Part shown: positions 27,691-35,689 of the stretch, piece by piece | How positions within the stretch are numbered: position 1 is the first letter of the stretch | Layout of the letters: the number at the start of each line of letters is the position of its first letter | From: ATX-6F1 sp943369485 | GTDB lineage: Bacteria; Cyanobacteriota; Cyanobacteriia; PCC-6307; Cyanobiaceae | DNA length: 64,000 bases | Reading direction: 5' to 3' | NCBI GenBank assembly: GCA_943369485.1 | Contig: CALRNH020000013.1 | Span: 32,658-96,657, forward strand | Made by a program: the position numbers and the translations under genes | Notes under the pieces: model-generated | Database searches by the model: none | Seen by the model: only the letters and a program-made list of their open reading frames with translations | What the model was told of the DNA's origin: nothing

Positions 27691-29447
27691 CAGTAGTGGT
27701 TGCCCACCTTGCGGTGGTGCACGGCGGTGGTGCCCTCACTGTCGGCCACGGTGCCTTGCTCCACCTCGGCGTAGATGATCCAGTGGTCAGGGGTCTCAAG
27801 GCGCTGCACCACCCGGCAACCGAGGTAGGCGAGGGCGTCACTGAGCACCGGCCCGCCGCGGGCGACCCCGTCGAGGGTGGCGATGCCGGCGAAACGATCG
27901 GCACCAGGGGGGAATCGGCGCAGAAAATGGCGCAGCAGATCCTGGGACTTGCCCTCCTGCAGGACGTTGAGCACGAAGTGGTCGCCCACCTGCATGAGCG
28001 CCTCGATCGCTCTGTCTTTGGCGACCGCGATCGAGAGGCCGGGGGGATCGAAGCTCGCCTGGCTCACCCAGCTGGCCACCATGGCACTGCTGCGCTCCTC
28101 CTGGCGGGCCGTCACGATGTAAAGCCCCCCACTGAGCCGACCCAGGGCCTTGTCCAGGTCGCTGTCGAGGGATTTCATCGCTGCGATCGTTCTGGCTTTG
28201 CTGAGCAGCTGGCCAAGGTCGGTGCCCGCCTCCTCGAAACGCTGGTAATCGTTGCCATCGGGCACCTGGCGCACGCGCAGGGGGGTGAAGGCTTCCTTCT
28301 GCCCGAGGCTGCGCAGCTTGGCGGCGACGCTGTCGATCGGCAGATCGTTGCCCCCGTAGGCGTCGTAGACGGCCACCCATTGCTTGGGCTTGAGGGCCGC
28401 CAACAGGGTGCCGATCGACTGCTGCAGATCGCCATCGGTGCTGGCCGGCCAGGTGGGCACCACGACGGCGCTGGCCTCACCGATCAGGGCGGCCAGTTCC
28501 TGGGGATCGGTGGCGCGCAGATCGACGAGCTGCACCTGGGCCTCCGCCTTGCCGATGCCCCGGGCCAGGGCCTGGCTGAGCCGGTCGCAGAAGCCGTACT
28601 GGCTCACGTAACAGACGGCCGCGTAGGTTTCGCCGGCGCTGCGCTGGCTGCTCCAGTCGCGGTAGTCGCCCACCCAAAGGTTCAGGTGTTCCTTGAGCAG
28701 GGGGCCGTGGCCGGTGGCGATCATGCCGATCGGCGGCAGGGCCTCCATGCGCTTGAGGGCCTGCAGCACGCTGCGGGCGTTGGGGCCCATCAGGCAGTCG
28801 TAGTAGAAGCGGAAATCGGGGGCGATGGCGCCGGGATCCAGATCGAAGACGTCGTTGCTGCAGTAGTGGAGGCCGAAGGCATCGCAGGTGTAGAGGATGC
28901 CGGTGCCGTGGTCGAACGAGAAGATCGTGTCGGGCCAGTGCAGGTTGGGGGCACTGAGGAACTCGAAGCGGTGGGCCACGCCGCTCTGCGGGTTGGTGCC
29001 CAGATCCAGCTCCTCACCGCTCTTCACCGCGCGGCTGCGGAAGGGGCGGTGCACCTGGTCGGCCAGGTAGGCGATCGCCACCTTCGAGGCCACGATCTCG
29101 ATCTCTGGATTGAGCTCCAGCAGATGGCCGATCAGGCCGGAGTGGTCGGGCTCGGTGTGGGACACGATCAGGTGATCGATCGCCAGAGGATCGATCTGCT
29201 CCTGGAGCAGCGGCAGCCAGGTGTCCGCGAATTTCAGGTGGCTGGTGTCGATCAGGGCGGTGCGCTCGCCCCGCACCACAAAGGAGTTGTAGGTGGTGCC
29301 GTTGCGCAGGCCGAATTCGATGTCGAAGCGGCTGCGGTCCCAGTCGAGGGAGCGGATCGTGGTGGTGTCGGGCCCGATCGCCTCGCACTGGAGCGAGAGG
29401 CGGCCAGCGGCGGCTGGGCTGGCGGGGGCGGCGGCGAGCTGTGTCAT
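27690..29447 (-). CDS. flv3: Flavodiiron protein Flv3-type (canonical diiron site)
   Basis: A 585-residue flavodiiron protein with intact diiron ligands: HTEPDH (H97, E99, D101, H102), H170 in NLHWPD, D189 in CDAFG and H247 in GHGPLL. The flavodoxin domain (about 270-400, CYVSQYGFCDRLSQALARG) and the C-terminal flavin-reductase domain follow. With Flv1 it reduces oxygen to water using electrons from photosystem I (known for the family). It is the first gene of a probable flv3-flv1-(rbr) operon, with its promoter in the 233-base spacer to the next gene. Confidence 0.93.
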   Translation of the reverse strand: MTQLAAAPASPAAAGRLSLQCEAIGPDTTTIRSLDWDRSRFDIEFGLRNGTTYNSFVVRGERTALIDTSHLKFADTWLPLLQEQIDPLAIDHLIVSHTEPDHSGLIGHLLELNPEIEIVASKVAIAYLADQVHRPFRSRAVKSGEELDLGTNPQSGVAHRFEFLSAPNLHWPDTIFSFDHGTGILYTCDAFGLHYCSNDVFDLDPGAIAPDFRFYYDCLMGPNARSVLQALKRMEALPPIGMIATGHGPLLKEHLNLWVGDYRDWSSQRSAGETYAAVCYVSQYGFCDRLSQALARGIGKAEAQVQLVDLRATDPQELAALIGEASAVVVPTWPASTDGDLQQSIGTLLAALKPKQWVAVYDAYGGNDLPIDSVAAKLRSLGQKEAFTPLRVRQVPDGNDYQRFEEAGTDLGQLLSKARTIAAMKSLDSDLDKALGRLSGGLYIVTARQEERSSAMVASWVSQASFDPPGLSIAVAKDRAIEALMQVGDHFVLNVLQEGKSQDLLRHFLRRFPPGADRFAGIATLDGVARGGPVLSDALAYLGCRVVQRLETPDHWIIYAEVEQGTVADSEGTTAVHHRKVGNHY

Positions 29448-29680
29448 GGCGTCGGGGGCTCAGGGTTGCGTCGCGTGGGATCAACTTAGGAACAGCCGCG
29501 CGTTGCCTGGCCAACCCATCCATGGGTCTTGCTGATGGGACCGATCGGGACAAAAAAATTCCGGTGGGGGCGGCTGTGGCGGCCCCGCACCGGAACGGTT
29601 TTCCAGGAGAACGGAGAAGCTAGAGGCCATGGCGCCGGCCCGTCGATAGCTGGATACCCCATCCGGTAGTGGCGGCAACC

Positions 29681-30565
29681 TCAGGGGTTGCAGGCGTCGC
29701 AATGGGCCGGGTCGGCCGCCAGCAGACCATCGCGGCGAGGCTGCTCTTCGATGTGCCCGCAGGAGCCGCAACCGAAACGCTCCCGGGCCACCAGGGCACT
29801 GGGCCGCCCGCACCAGCCGCAGGGGAGCCCGGGCACGGTGTCGATCAGCCCCCAGCCCGGGGCGGCGCAGGCGGGGCAGGGGGTGGCCAGGCGCCGCGCC
29901 AGCTGGAAGGCCAGCCGCCGGATCGTGGCCATGCGGGTGGGATTGCGGTGGGCGCGCATGTCCGTTTCGACCACGGCCAGACCAGCGCTGGAGGCTCGGC
30001 TGCAGCGATCGATCGCCGCCACCAGCTGTTCGCGTGTGCTCAGGTCTTTGAGACAGAGAGGATCCAGGGCCTGCTGGGGCCGCACGATCAAACCGTGGCG
30101 CGGGAAGCCCACCCGTTGCAGCCAGGGCTCCAGATCGTCACCGGGCCGCACGCTGCGCTGATCGAAGTTGGTGCGTCTGGCCAGCAGCTGTTCCTGGATC
30201 ACCAGCCCCCGGCCCTGATCGATGAAGGTCATCCACTCGGCGCCGCCGGCCAGGAACGGCAGGCCTGGCATCGGGCCGAAGCTGCCCTCGCTGGCCAGCC
30301 CCAGCTCCAGGCCGGTGTGGGCGATGGCGGCCTCCGCCTTGAGCCGGCAGGTGGTGGCCGCGTCGGCCGGCCGCGGCCGCTCGCCGCTGAAGGTGCCGAG
30401 CGCATCGGTGTCGAAGCCGGCGGCCAGCACCAGCTCCAGCCCCAGGGCGGCGCGGAAGGGGCGGGCTGTGGCGCGTTCCTTGCCGTGGCGGGTGGCCAGA
30501 GCGAGGCGCCGGCCCCGGTAGGCCGTGAACGGCACCAGCGGACGGTTCAAAGGAAGCCACCGCAC
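29681..30565 (-). CDS. DUF6671-family protein
   Basis: A 294-residue soluble protein. The N-terminal part carries YRGRRLALATRHGKERATARPF and GFDTDALGTFSGE, followed by RLKAEAAIAHTGLELGLASEGSFGP, and the middle has VRPQ and ETDMRAHRNPTRM. The C-terminal zinc-ribbon-like stretch contains paired cysteines (CPACAAPGWG, LPCGWCGRPS, CGSCGHIEE, CDAC). This matches the DUF6671 family, which has no known function to me. Its 3' end faces flv3, about 230 bases away, and its 5' end faces the Crp-like regulator. Confidence 0.75.
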   Translation of the reverse strand: MRWLPLNRPLVPFTAYRGRRLALATRHGKERATARPFRAALGLELVLAAGFDTDALGTFSGERPRPADAATTCRLKAEAAIAHTGLELGLASEGSFGPMPGLPFLAGGAEWMTFIDQGRGLVIQEQLLARRTNFDQRSVRPGDDLEPWLQRVGFPRHGLIVRPQQALDPLCLKDLSTREQLVAAIDRCSRASSAGLAVVETDMRAHRNPTRMATIRRLAFQLARRLATPCPACAAPGWGLIDTVPGLPCGWCGRPSALVARERFGCGSCGHIEEQPRRDGLLAADPAHCDACNP

Positions 30566-30869
30566 GGGTTGGAGGCTGCTGGGCGGAGGTTAGGGGTGAA
30601 GGCGTCGGCCAGGGCCTGGGCGTTGGCGGCTGATTCGATCAAGTGGGCTTATGGGCTCAATCTGAAATCCTGGCCATTATCGAAACCCACTGCTTCGGCG
30701 CGCCCCCTATCGTTCGCGCACTCCGCCCGCTGAAGGTCAACGATTCGACGCTGAATGGTCCCACCCAGGGACAATGTTTATGAAGAATTGTAGGCATGTG
30801 GATGGAGTTGATCGCAATGAATCGCTCCACGGATGCCTTTGACCATCCGTGGCGTTGATGTTCTGAACC
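30566..30869 (+). other. 304-base intergenic region upstream of the Crp-like regulator
   Basis: No gene seen. The right part is AT-richer and should contain promoters for the divergent DUF6671 gene and the regulator. It holds the inverted repeat CCACGGATG (30827-30835) / CATCCGTGG (30844-30852), ending 17 bases before the regulator's start codon. Confidence 0.55.
30827..30852. promoter_or_regulatory. Inverted repeat immediately upstream of the Crp-like gene
   Basis: Perfect 9-base arms CCACGGATG and CATCCGTGG are separated by 8 bases. The symmetry and the position just ahead of a Crp/Fnr-type gene suggest an autoregulatory operator or a leader hairpin. It does not match the GTA-N8-TAC NtcA consensus. 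Confidence 0.4.
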
Positions 30870-31442
30870 ATGACCCTTGCCAGGCCCGAACGACAGCTCA
30901 GGCTCAGCCTCCGATCCGACGATCTGTTGCCGAGTGACCTGAGCTGGCGGATCGAATCGGGCTACATCAGAGCCAACACCTGGAACGAGGAGGGCGACTC
31001 CATCACCCTGGGCCTCTGGGGGCCCGGTGAGCTGATCACGCCCACGGGTTGTGGGCTGAGCCCCTACGAACTGGTTTCACTTTCGCCCGTGGTGGTGCAG
31101 GAAGTGACCCCAACGGAAGGAGAGTATCGGGCGTTCCTCAAGGAGCAGATCACCCAGACGTCCACCTTGCTGCAGATCAATCGTCTGCGGCCTGCGGAGT
31201 TGCGCCTGCTGCATCTGCTGCGCTGGATCACCGAACGTTTCGGCCTCATGACCAGTGATGGCGCCACTCTGCCGATCGAGGCGATGAACCTGACCCATCG
31301 CCATCTGGCCGAGATTTCCGGCATGACCAGGGTGACGGTCACCAAGGCCATCAGTTATTACCGACGCTGCGGGGTCCTGGTGCGGGCCGGTCAGCAGGAT
31401 CTGCTGGTGGAGTCAAGCCCGGTGAGAGGTTTGAAGCCGTAG
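30870..31442 (+). CDS. Crp/Fnr-family transcriptional regulator (short)
   Basis: A 190-residue regulator. The effector domain appears shortened: it begins at LPSDLSWRIESGYIRANTWNEEGDSITLGLWGPGELITPTGCGL, so the first strands of a normal Crp barrel are missing. The C-terminal HTH (about 135-180) reads MNLTHRHLAEISGMTRVTVTKAISYYRRCGVLVR with a clear recognition helix. It lacks an obvious cAMP-binding RxS motif. It precedes the five-gene ABC transporter operon in the same direction by 280 bases and is its likely regulator (inference). Confidence 0.82.
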   Translation: MTLARPERQLRLSLRSDDLLPSDLSWRIESGYIRANTWNEEGDSITLGLWGPGELITPTGCGLSPYELVSLSPVVVQEVTPTEGEYRAFLKEQITQTSTLLQINRLRPAELRLLHLLRWITERFGLMTSDGATLPIEAMNLTHRHLAEISGMTRVTVTKAISYYRRCGVLVRAGQQDLLVESSPVRGLKP

Positions 31443-31722
31443 GAGAGCGGGCGCTTTTCTTAGCCAGAACCTAGGGCTATTCAGCGGCTGATCAGATCGG
31501 CTTATCGCCGTAATCAGGAACGCTCCGCTGTTGCCACACCCACTCCTCTTGGTATCCCATTAACGTTCCGCCACCCCACCAGGGGCCATTCATTCACCCA
31601 GCGTTCTGGACCCCCTCCTGACGTTTGTGAATCATCCAAGAGTGCCGCGGGACTGTTGACCTAGCAGCCCCATTTTTTCGGCGCCTCCCTCCAGCTCCCT
31701 CCCAAATTTCGAGATCAAATTC

Positions 31723-33069
31723 ATGGCACAACGACGTCGTTTTCTGGCTCTGCTCGGAGGAGGTCTCTTCGGCGCCTCCCTGCTGGTTTCAGCCATTCCC
31801 AGCTCTCTCACGGCCGCAGTCGCCCAGGGAGCTCCCAAGAAGGCCGCCCCTGCGGCCAAGGCCAAGGGAGGTGCCCTTGAAACCAAGACCGTCAACCTGG
31901 GCTTCATTCCGATCCTTGAATCGGCGCCCCTGGTGATCGCCGTGGAGAAGGGCTTCTTCGCCAAGCATGGCCTTACCGATGTGAACCTCACCAAGCAGGC
32001 CAGCTGGCCCGCCGCCCGCGACAACGTGGTGCTGGGCACCGCCGGTGGCGGCATCGATGGCGGCCAGTGGCAGCTGCCGATGCCCCAGATGATCAGCACC
32101 GGAGCGATCACCAACGGCCGCAAGGTGCCGATGTACATCCTGGCGATGCTCTCCAGCCAGGGGAACGGCATCGTGGCCTCCAACAGTGTCAAAAAGGCAG
32201 ACCTGGGCCTGAACACCAAGGGCGACGGCAAGTTCTTCAAGGAATTCGAAACCAAGAACAAGCGCAAGTTCCGGGCCGCCTACACCTTCCCCAAGGCCAA
32301 CCAGGACATGTGGATCCGCTACTGGCTGGCGGCCGGTGGCGTGGACCCCGACCAGAACGTGGAGCTGCTGACCGTGCCCGCGGCAGAAACCGTGGCCGGC
32401 CTGCGCAACGGCACCATGGAGCTGTTCAGCACGGGCGATCCCTGGCCCACCCGCGTGGTGAACGACAAAATCGGTTACCTGGTGGCCACCACCGCCAACA
32501 TCTGGCGGGTGCACCCGGAGGAGTTCCTGGCCGTGCGCGCCGATTGGGTGAACAAGAACCCCAAGGCCACGATCGCCCTGATCAAAGGGGTGATCGAGGC
32601 CCAGCGCTGGCTGGATCAGGCGGGCAACAAGGATGAGGCCGCCAAGATCCTCAGCTCCCGTAAGTGGTACAACGTGCCCGAAGCGGTGCTCGAGCGCTCG
32701 CTCAAGGGCGGCTACAAGGTGGGCACCACGGCCAGCCCGGAAACCAACCCCCTGATGGGACCCCTGTTCTGGAACAGCCCCCGCGGCGTGATCTCCTATC
32801 CCTACAAGAGCCTCACGATGTGGTTCCTGCTGGAGTCGATGCGCTGGAAGTTCTATCCCGCCCAGCTGCCCTCCGTCGCTGCCGCCAAGGCGATCAACGA
32901 CAAGGTGACCCGCGAAGACCTCTGGAAGCAGGCCGCCACGGAGCTGGGTGTGCCGGCCAAGGACATCCCCAAGGGCTCCAGCCGCGGCACCGAGCGCCTG
33001 TTTGACGGCGTCGTCTACGACCCCACCAAGCCCCAGGCCTACCTGGACAGCCTCAAGATCAAGCGCTGA
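31723..33069 (+). CDS. NrtA/CmpA-family substrate-binding protein, first copy
   Basis: A 448-residue periplasmic-binding protein of the nitrate/bicarbonate type. It starts with a Tat-like signal (AQRRRFLALLGGG) and has the family stretches LGFIPILESAPLVIAVEKGFFAKHGL, ASWPAARDNVVLGTAGGGIDGGQW, YTFPKANQDMWIRYWLAAGG and GDPWPTR. From memory of NrtA, a ligand His in GGTHDMW reads Gln here and a Lys in HPEK reads Glu (HPEE), so nitrate cannot be assumed. Bicarbonate or another oxyanion is possible. No lipobox is evident, unlike the second copy. Confidence 0.85.
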   Translation: MAQRRRFLALLGGGLFGASLLVSAIPSSLTAAVAQGAPKKAAPAAKAKGGALETKTVNLGFIPILESAPLVIAVEKGFFAKHGLTDVNLTKQASWPAARDNVVLGTAGGGIDGGQWQLPMPQMISTGAITNGRKVPMYILAMLSSQGNGIVASNSVKKADLGLNTKGDGKFFKEFETKNKRKFRAAYTFPKANQDMWIRYWLAAGGVDPDQNVELLTVPAAETVAGLRNGTMELFSTGDPWPTRVVNDKIGYLVATTANIWRVHPEEFLAVRADWVNKNPKATIALIKGVIEAQRWLDQAGNKDEAAKILSSRKWYNVPEAVLERSLKGGYKVGTTASPETNPLMGPLFWNSPRGVISYPYKSLTMWFLLESMRWKFYPAQLPSVAAAKAINDKVTREDLWKQAATELGVPAKDIPKGSSRGTERLFDGVVYDPTKPQAYLDSLKIKR

Positions 33070-33381
33070 TCAGGCGACCGTGATCCCGGGGGCCCTTAGG
33101 GGCCCCTCCCCGGCAGCCGCCTGAATGTCCATTGATTGCCTCTGCTTATCGCCTCTATTCATGATCCTTCGCATCATTGACACCCAATTGCCAGGGCAGG
33201 CCACTAGGCTCCCCCGACCAATAACGACTCCCCTGTCAGATGTTTTTGTAAACGACCGTTGAATCATCCCTGGGGCCCGATTGGGTCCCATCTTTATTTC
33301 AGCGGTTTCCGGTGCGGCTTTTTCTCCCAGTCCGGTTTCGTTGACTTGTACCAAGTTCTCCTTTTTCCAGGAACTTTCTCC
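33070..33381 (+). other. 312-base spacer between the two binding-protein genes
   Basis: No gene seen. A GC hairpin (GGGGCCC TTAG GGGCCCC) lies about 20-40 bases after the first gene and lacks a T run, so it is more likely a transcript-stabilising or processing element than a strong terminator. The rest may hold a second promoter for the downstream genes. Confidence 0.45.
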
Positions 33382-34716
33382 ATGTCGAAGCGTCGTCAAT
33401 TCCTCGCCCTGATGGGCGTTGCCATGGCTGGCAGCGTCATGCTCACAAGCTGTATGGGCAACTCGCCTGAAAAGGCGGATTCCGGCAGTTCCTCTGCGCC
33501 CCAGACCGCCGCCGCCAGCGGCCTCGAAACCAAGACCATCAGCCTCGGCTTCATCCCCATCCTCGAGGCCGCACCGCTGGTGGTGGCGGTCGAGAAGGGC
33601 TTCTTCGCCAAGCATGGCCTGGAGGTGAACCTCACCAAGCAGGCCAGCTGGCCCTCCGCCCGCGACAACGTGGTGCTCGGTTCCGCCGGCGGTGGCATTG
33701 ACGGCGGCCAGTGGCAGATGCCGATGCCCCAGATGATCAGCGAAGGTGCGATCACCGACGGCAAGAAGGTGCCGATGGTGGTGCTGGCGATGCTGATGAG
33801 CCAGGGCAATGGCATCGCTGCCTCCAACAGCGTCAAGGACGGCAATCTCAGCGTCGATCTCAAGAAGACGTCGCCGGGCTTCTTCGACTCGTTTGCCCAG
33901 AAGTCGGGCGGCAAGTTCAAGGCCTCCTACACCTTCCCGAAGGCCAACCAGGAGATCTGGATCCGCTACTGGCTGGCGGCTGGCGGCGTTGATCCCGACA
34001 AGCAGGTGGAGCTGCTGACGGTGCCCGCCACCGAAACCCTCCAGGGGATGAAGAACGGCACGATGCAGGCCTTCTCCACCGGCGACCCCTGGCCCTCGCG
34101 CATCGTCAAGGACAAGGTGGGCTATCTGGCCGCCACCACAGCCCAGATCTGGAAGTCTCACCCCGAGGAGTACCTGGCGGTGCGCTCCGATTGGGTCGAC
34201 AAGCACCCCAAGGCCGCCGTCGCCCTGATCAAGGGGCTGATCGAGTCCCAGCAATGGCTCGACAAGCCTGAGAACAAGGCCGAGGCCGCCAAGATCCTCA
34301 GCTCACGCAAGTGGTACAACATTCCTGTACCCGTGCTGGAGCAGGCCCTCAAGGGTCAGTACCTGATCGGTGCCGCCGGCAAACCCGAGACAGACCCCGC
34401 CATGGGACCGCTCTACTGGGCCAGTGATCGCGGCGTGATCTCCTACCCCTACAAGAGCCTCACACTCTGGTTCCTGCTCGAATCGATGCGTTGGAAGTTC
34501 TACCCCGGCATCCTCGACACGGTTGAGCAGGCCAAGGCGATCAACGACAAGGTGGTCCGCGAGGATCTGTGGCTCCAGGCAGCCAAGGAACTGGGCCTGC
34601 CCGCCGCTGAGATCCCCACCGGCTCCAGCCGCGGCAAGGAGACCTTCTTCGACGGCGTCGTCTATGACCCGGAGAACCCCCAGGCCTATCTCGACAGTTT
34701 GAAGATCAAGAAATGA
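33382..34716 (+). CDS. NrtA/CmpA-family substrate-binding lipoprotein, second copy
   Basis: A 444-residue close paralogue of the preceding gene. The signal combines a twin-arginine motif (KRRQFLALMG) with a lipobox (MLTSC, Cys about 24), so it is a lipid-anchored binding protein. Core motifs are the same (LGFIPILEAAPLVVAVEKGFF, GGGIDGGQW, YTFPKANQEIWIRYWLAAGG, HPEEYLAVRSDWV, SRGKETFFDGVVYDPENPQAYLDSLKIKK). The two copies share most residues and probably arose by tandem duplication. The permease gene follows 87 bases downstream. Confidence 0.87.
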   Translation: MSKRRQFLALMGVAMAGSVMLTSCMGNSPEKADSGSSSAPQTAAASGLETKTISLGFIPILEAAPLVVAVEKGFFAKHGLEVNLTKQASWPSARDNVVLGSAGGGIDGGQWQMPMPQMISEGAITDGKKVPMVVLAMLMSQGNGIAASNSVKDGNLSVDLKKTSPGFFDSFAQKSGGKFKASYTFPKANQEIWIRYWLAAGGVDPDKQVELLTVPATETLQGMKNGTMQAFSTGDPWPSRIVKDKVGYLAATTAQIWKSHPEEYLAVRSDWVDKHPKAAVALIKGLIESQQWLDKPENKAEAAKILSSRKWYNIPVPVLEQALKGQYLIGAAGKPETDPAMGPLYWASDRGVISYPYKSLTLWFLLESMRWKFYPGILDTVEQAKAINDKVVREDLWLQAAKELGLPAAEIPTGSSRGKETFFDGVVYDPENPQAYLDSLKIKK

Positions 34717-34803
34717 CCCTGCGGGCCTGGTCTCCTAGCCAGCGCCCCTGAGTTCTTTCCTTCAACCATCTGTTCCTTCATCCTTTTCCAGGAGTCTCCT
34801 TTC

Positions 34804-35637
34804 ATGGTCCCCATCCCCACCCCCCGCAAGGGGCCCAACAGCAGTCCCCTGGGCTGGCTGACCCGCAGCTCCAGCAACTGGCTGCCGCCCCTGCTGGGGA
34901 TCGGTGGTTTTCTGCTGATCTGGCAGCTCAGCTTCAGCACCGGTCTCTCACGCCTGCCCGGTCCGCTCAGCCTCTTCACCGAGGAGCGCACCCGCGCCCT
35001 GATCTTCGACCCTTTCTTCGATAACGGAGGCCTTGATAAGGGCCTGTTCTGGCAGACCATGGCCAGCCTGGGGCGGGTGGCCCAGGGCTACCTGCTGGCT
35101 GCCGCGATCGGCATCAGCGTTGGGATCACGGTGGGGCTGAAGCAGGGCATCAACAAGGCCCTTGATCCCCTGTTCCAGTTCCTGCGCATGGTGGCGCCCC
35201 TGGCCTGGGTGCCGATCGCCCTGGTGCTGTTCCAGAAGAATCAGCCGGCGGCCATCTTCGTGATCTTCATCACCGCCGTCTGGCCGATTCTGATCAACAC
35301 CGCCGAAGGCGTGCGCCAGATCCCCCAGGACTACCGCAACGTGGCCCTGGTGCTGCAGATGTCGAACCGGCGCTTCTTCACCAAGGTGCTGATCCCCTCA
35401 GCGCTCCCCTACATCTTTACCGGTCTGCGCATCTCGATCGGCCTGGCCTGGCTGGCGATCATCGCCGCCGAGATCGTGATGCCCGGCACCGTGGGCATCG
35501 GCTTCTTCATCTGGGATGCCTACCAGCAGAACTACGTGGGCGAAATCGTGCTCGGCGTGATCTGGATCGGCGCCATCGGTCTGATTCTTGACCGCCTCAT
35601 GGCCTGGCTGCAGACCCGCATCTCCCCCGGCCAGTGA
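34804..35637 (+). CDS. NrtB/CmpB-type ABC transporter permease
   Basis: A 277-residue inner-membrane permease with about six hydrophobic segments. The N-terminal TM is at about 33-50 (PPLLGIGGFLLIWQL) and the EAA-like cytoplasmic loop reads TAEGVRQIPQDYRNVALVLQM (about 160-180), coupling to the ATPases. SIGLAWLAIIAAEIVMPGTVGIGFFIWDA is a typical NrtB/SsuC feature. It would form the channel for the substrate delivered by the two upstream binding proteins. The next gene starts 52 bases downstream. Confidence 0.88.
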   Translation: MVPIPTPRKGPNSSPLGWLTRSSSNWLPPLLGIGGFLLIWQLSFSTGLSRLPGPLSLFTEERTRALIFDPFFDNGGLDKGLFWQTMASLGRVAQGYLLAAAIGISVGITVGLKQGINKALDPLFQFLRMVAPLAWVPIALVLFQKNQPAAIFVIFITAVWPILINTAEGVRQIPQDYRNVALVLQMSNRRFFTKVLIPSALPYIFTGLRISIGLAWLAIIAAEIVMPGTVGIGFFIWDAYQQNYVGEIVLGVIWIGAIGLILDRLMAWLQTRISPGQ

Positions 35638-35689
35638 TCGGCTCCTGTTCACGTTCAGCTGATTTCCCCCTACCCCAGGAGTCCCATCG

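Noticed and set aside
25870..29489. Plus-strand frames opposite flv1 and flv3
   Set aside because: Antisense shadows; both flavodiiron genes are complete on the minus strand.
30566..31722. NtcA-type GTA-N8-TAC site controlling the transporter operon
   Set aside because: No convincing match was found upstream of the regulator or the first binding-protein gene.
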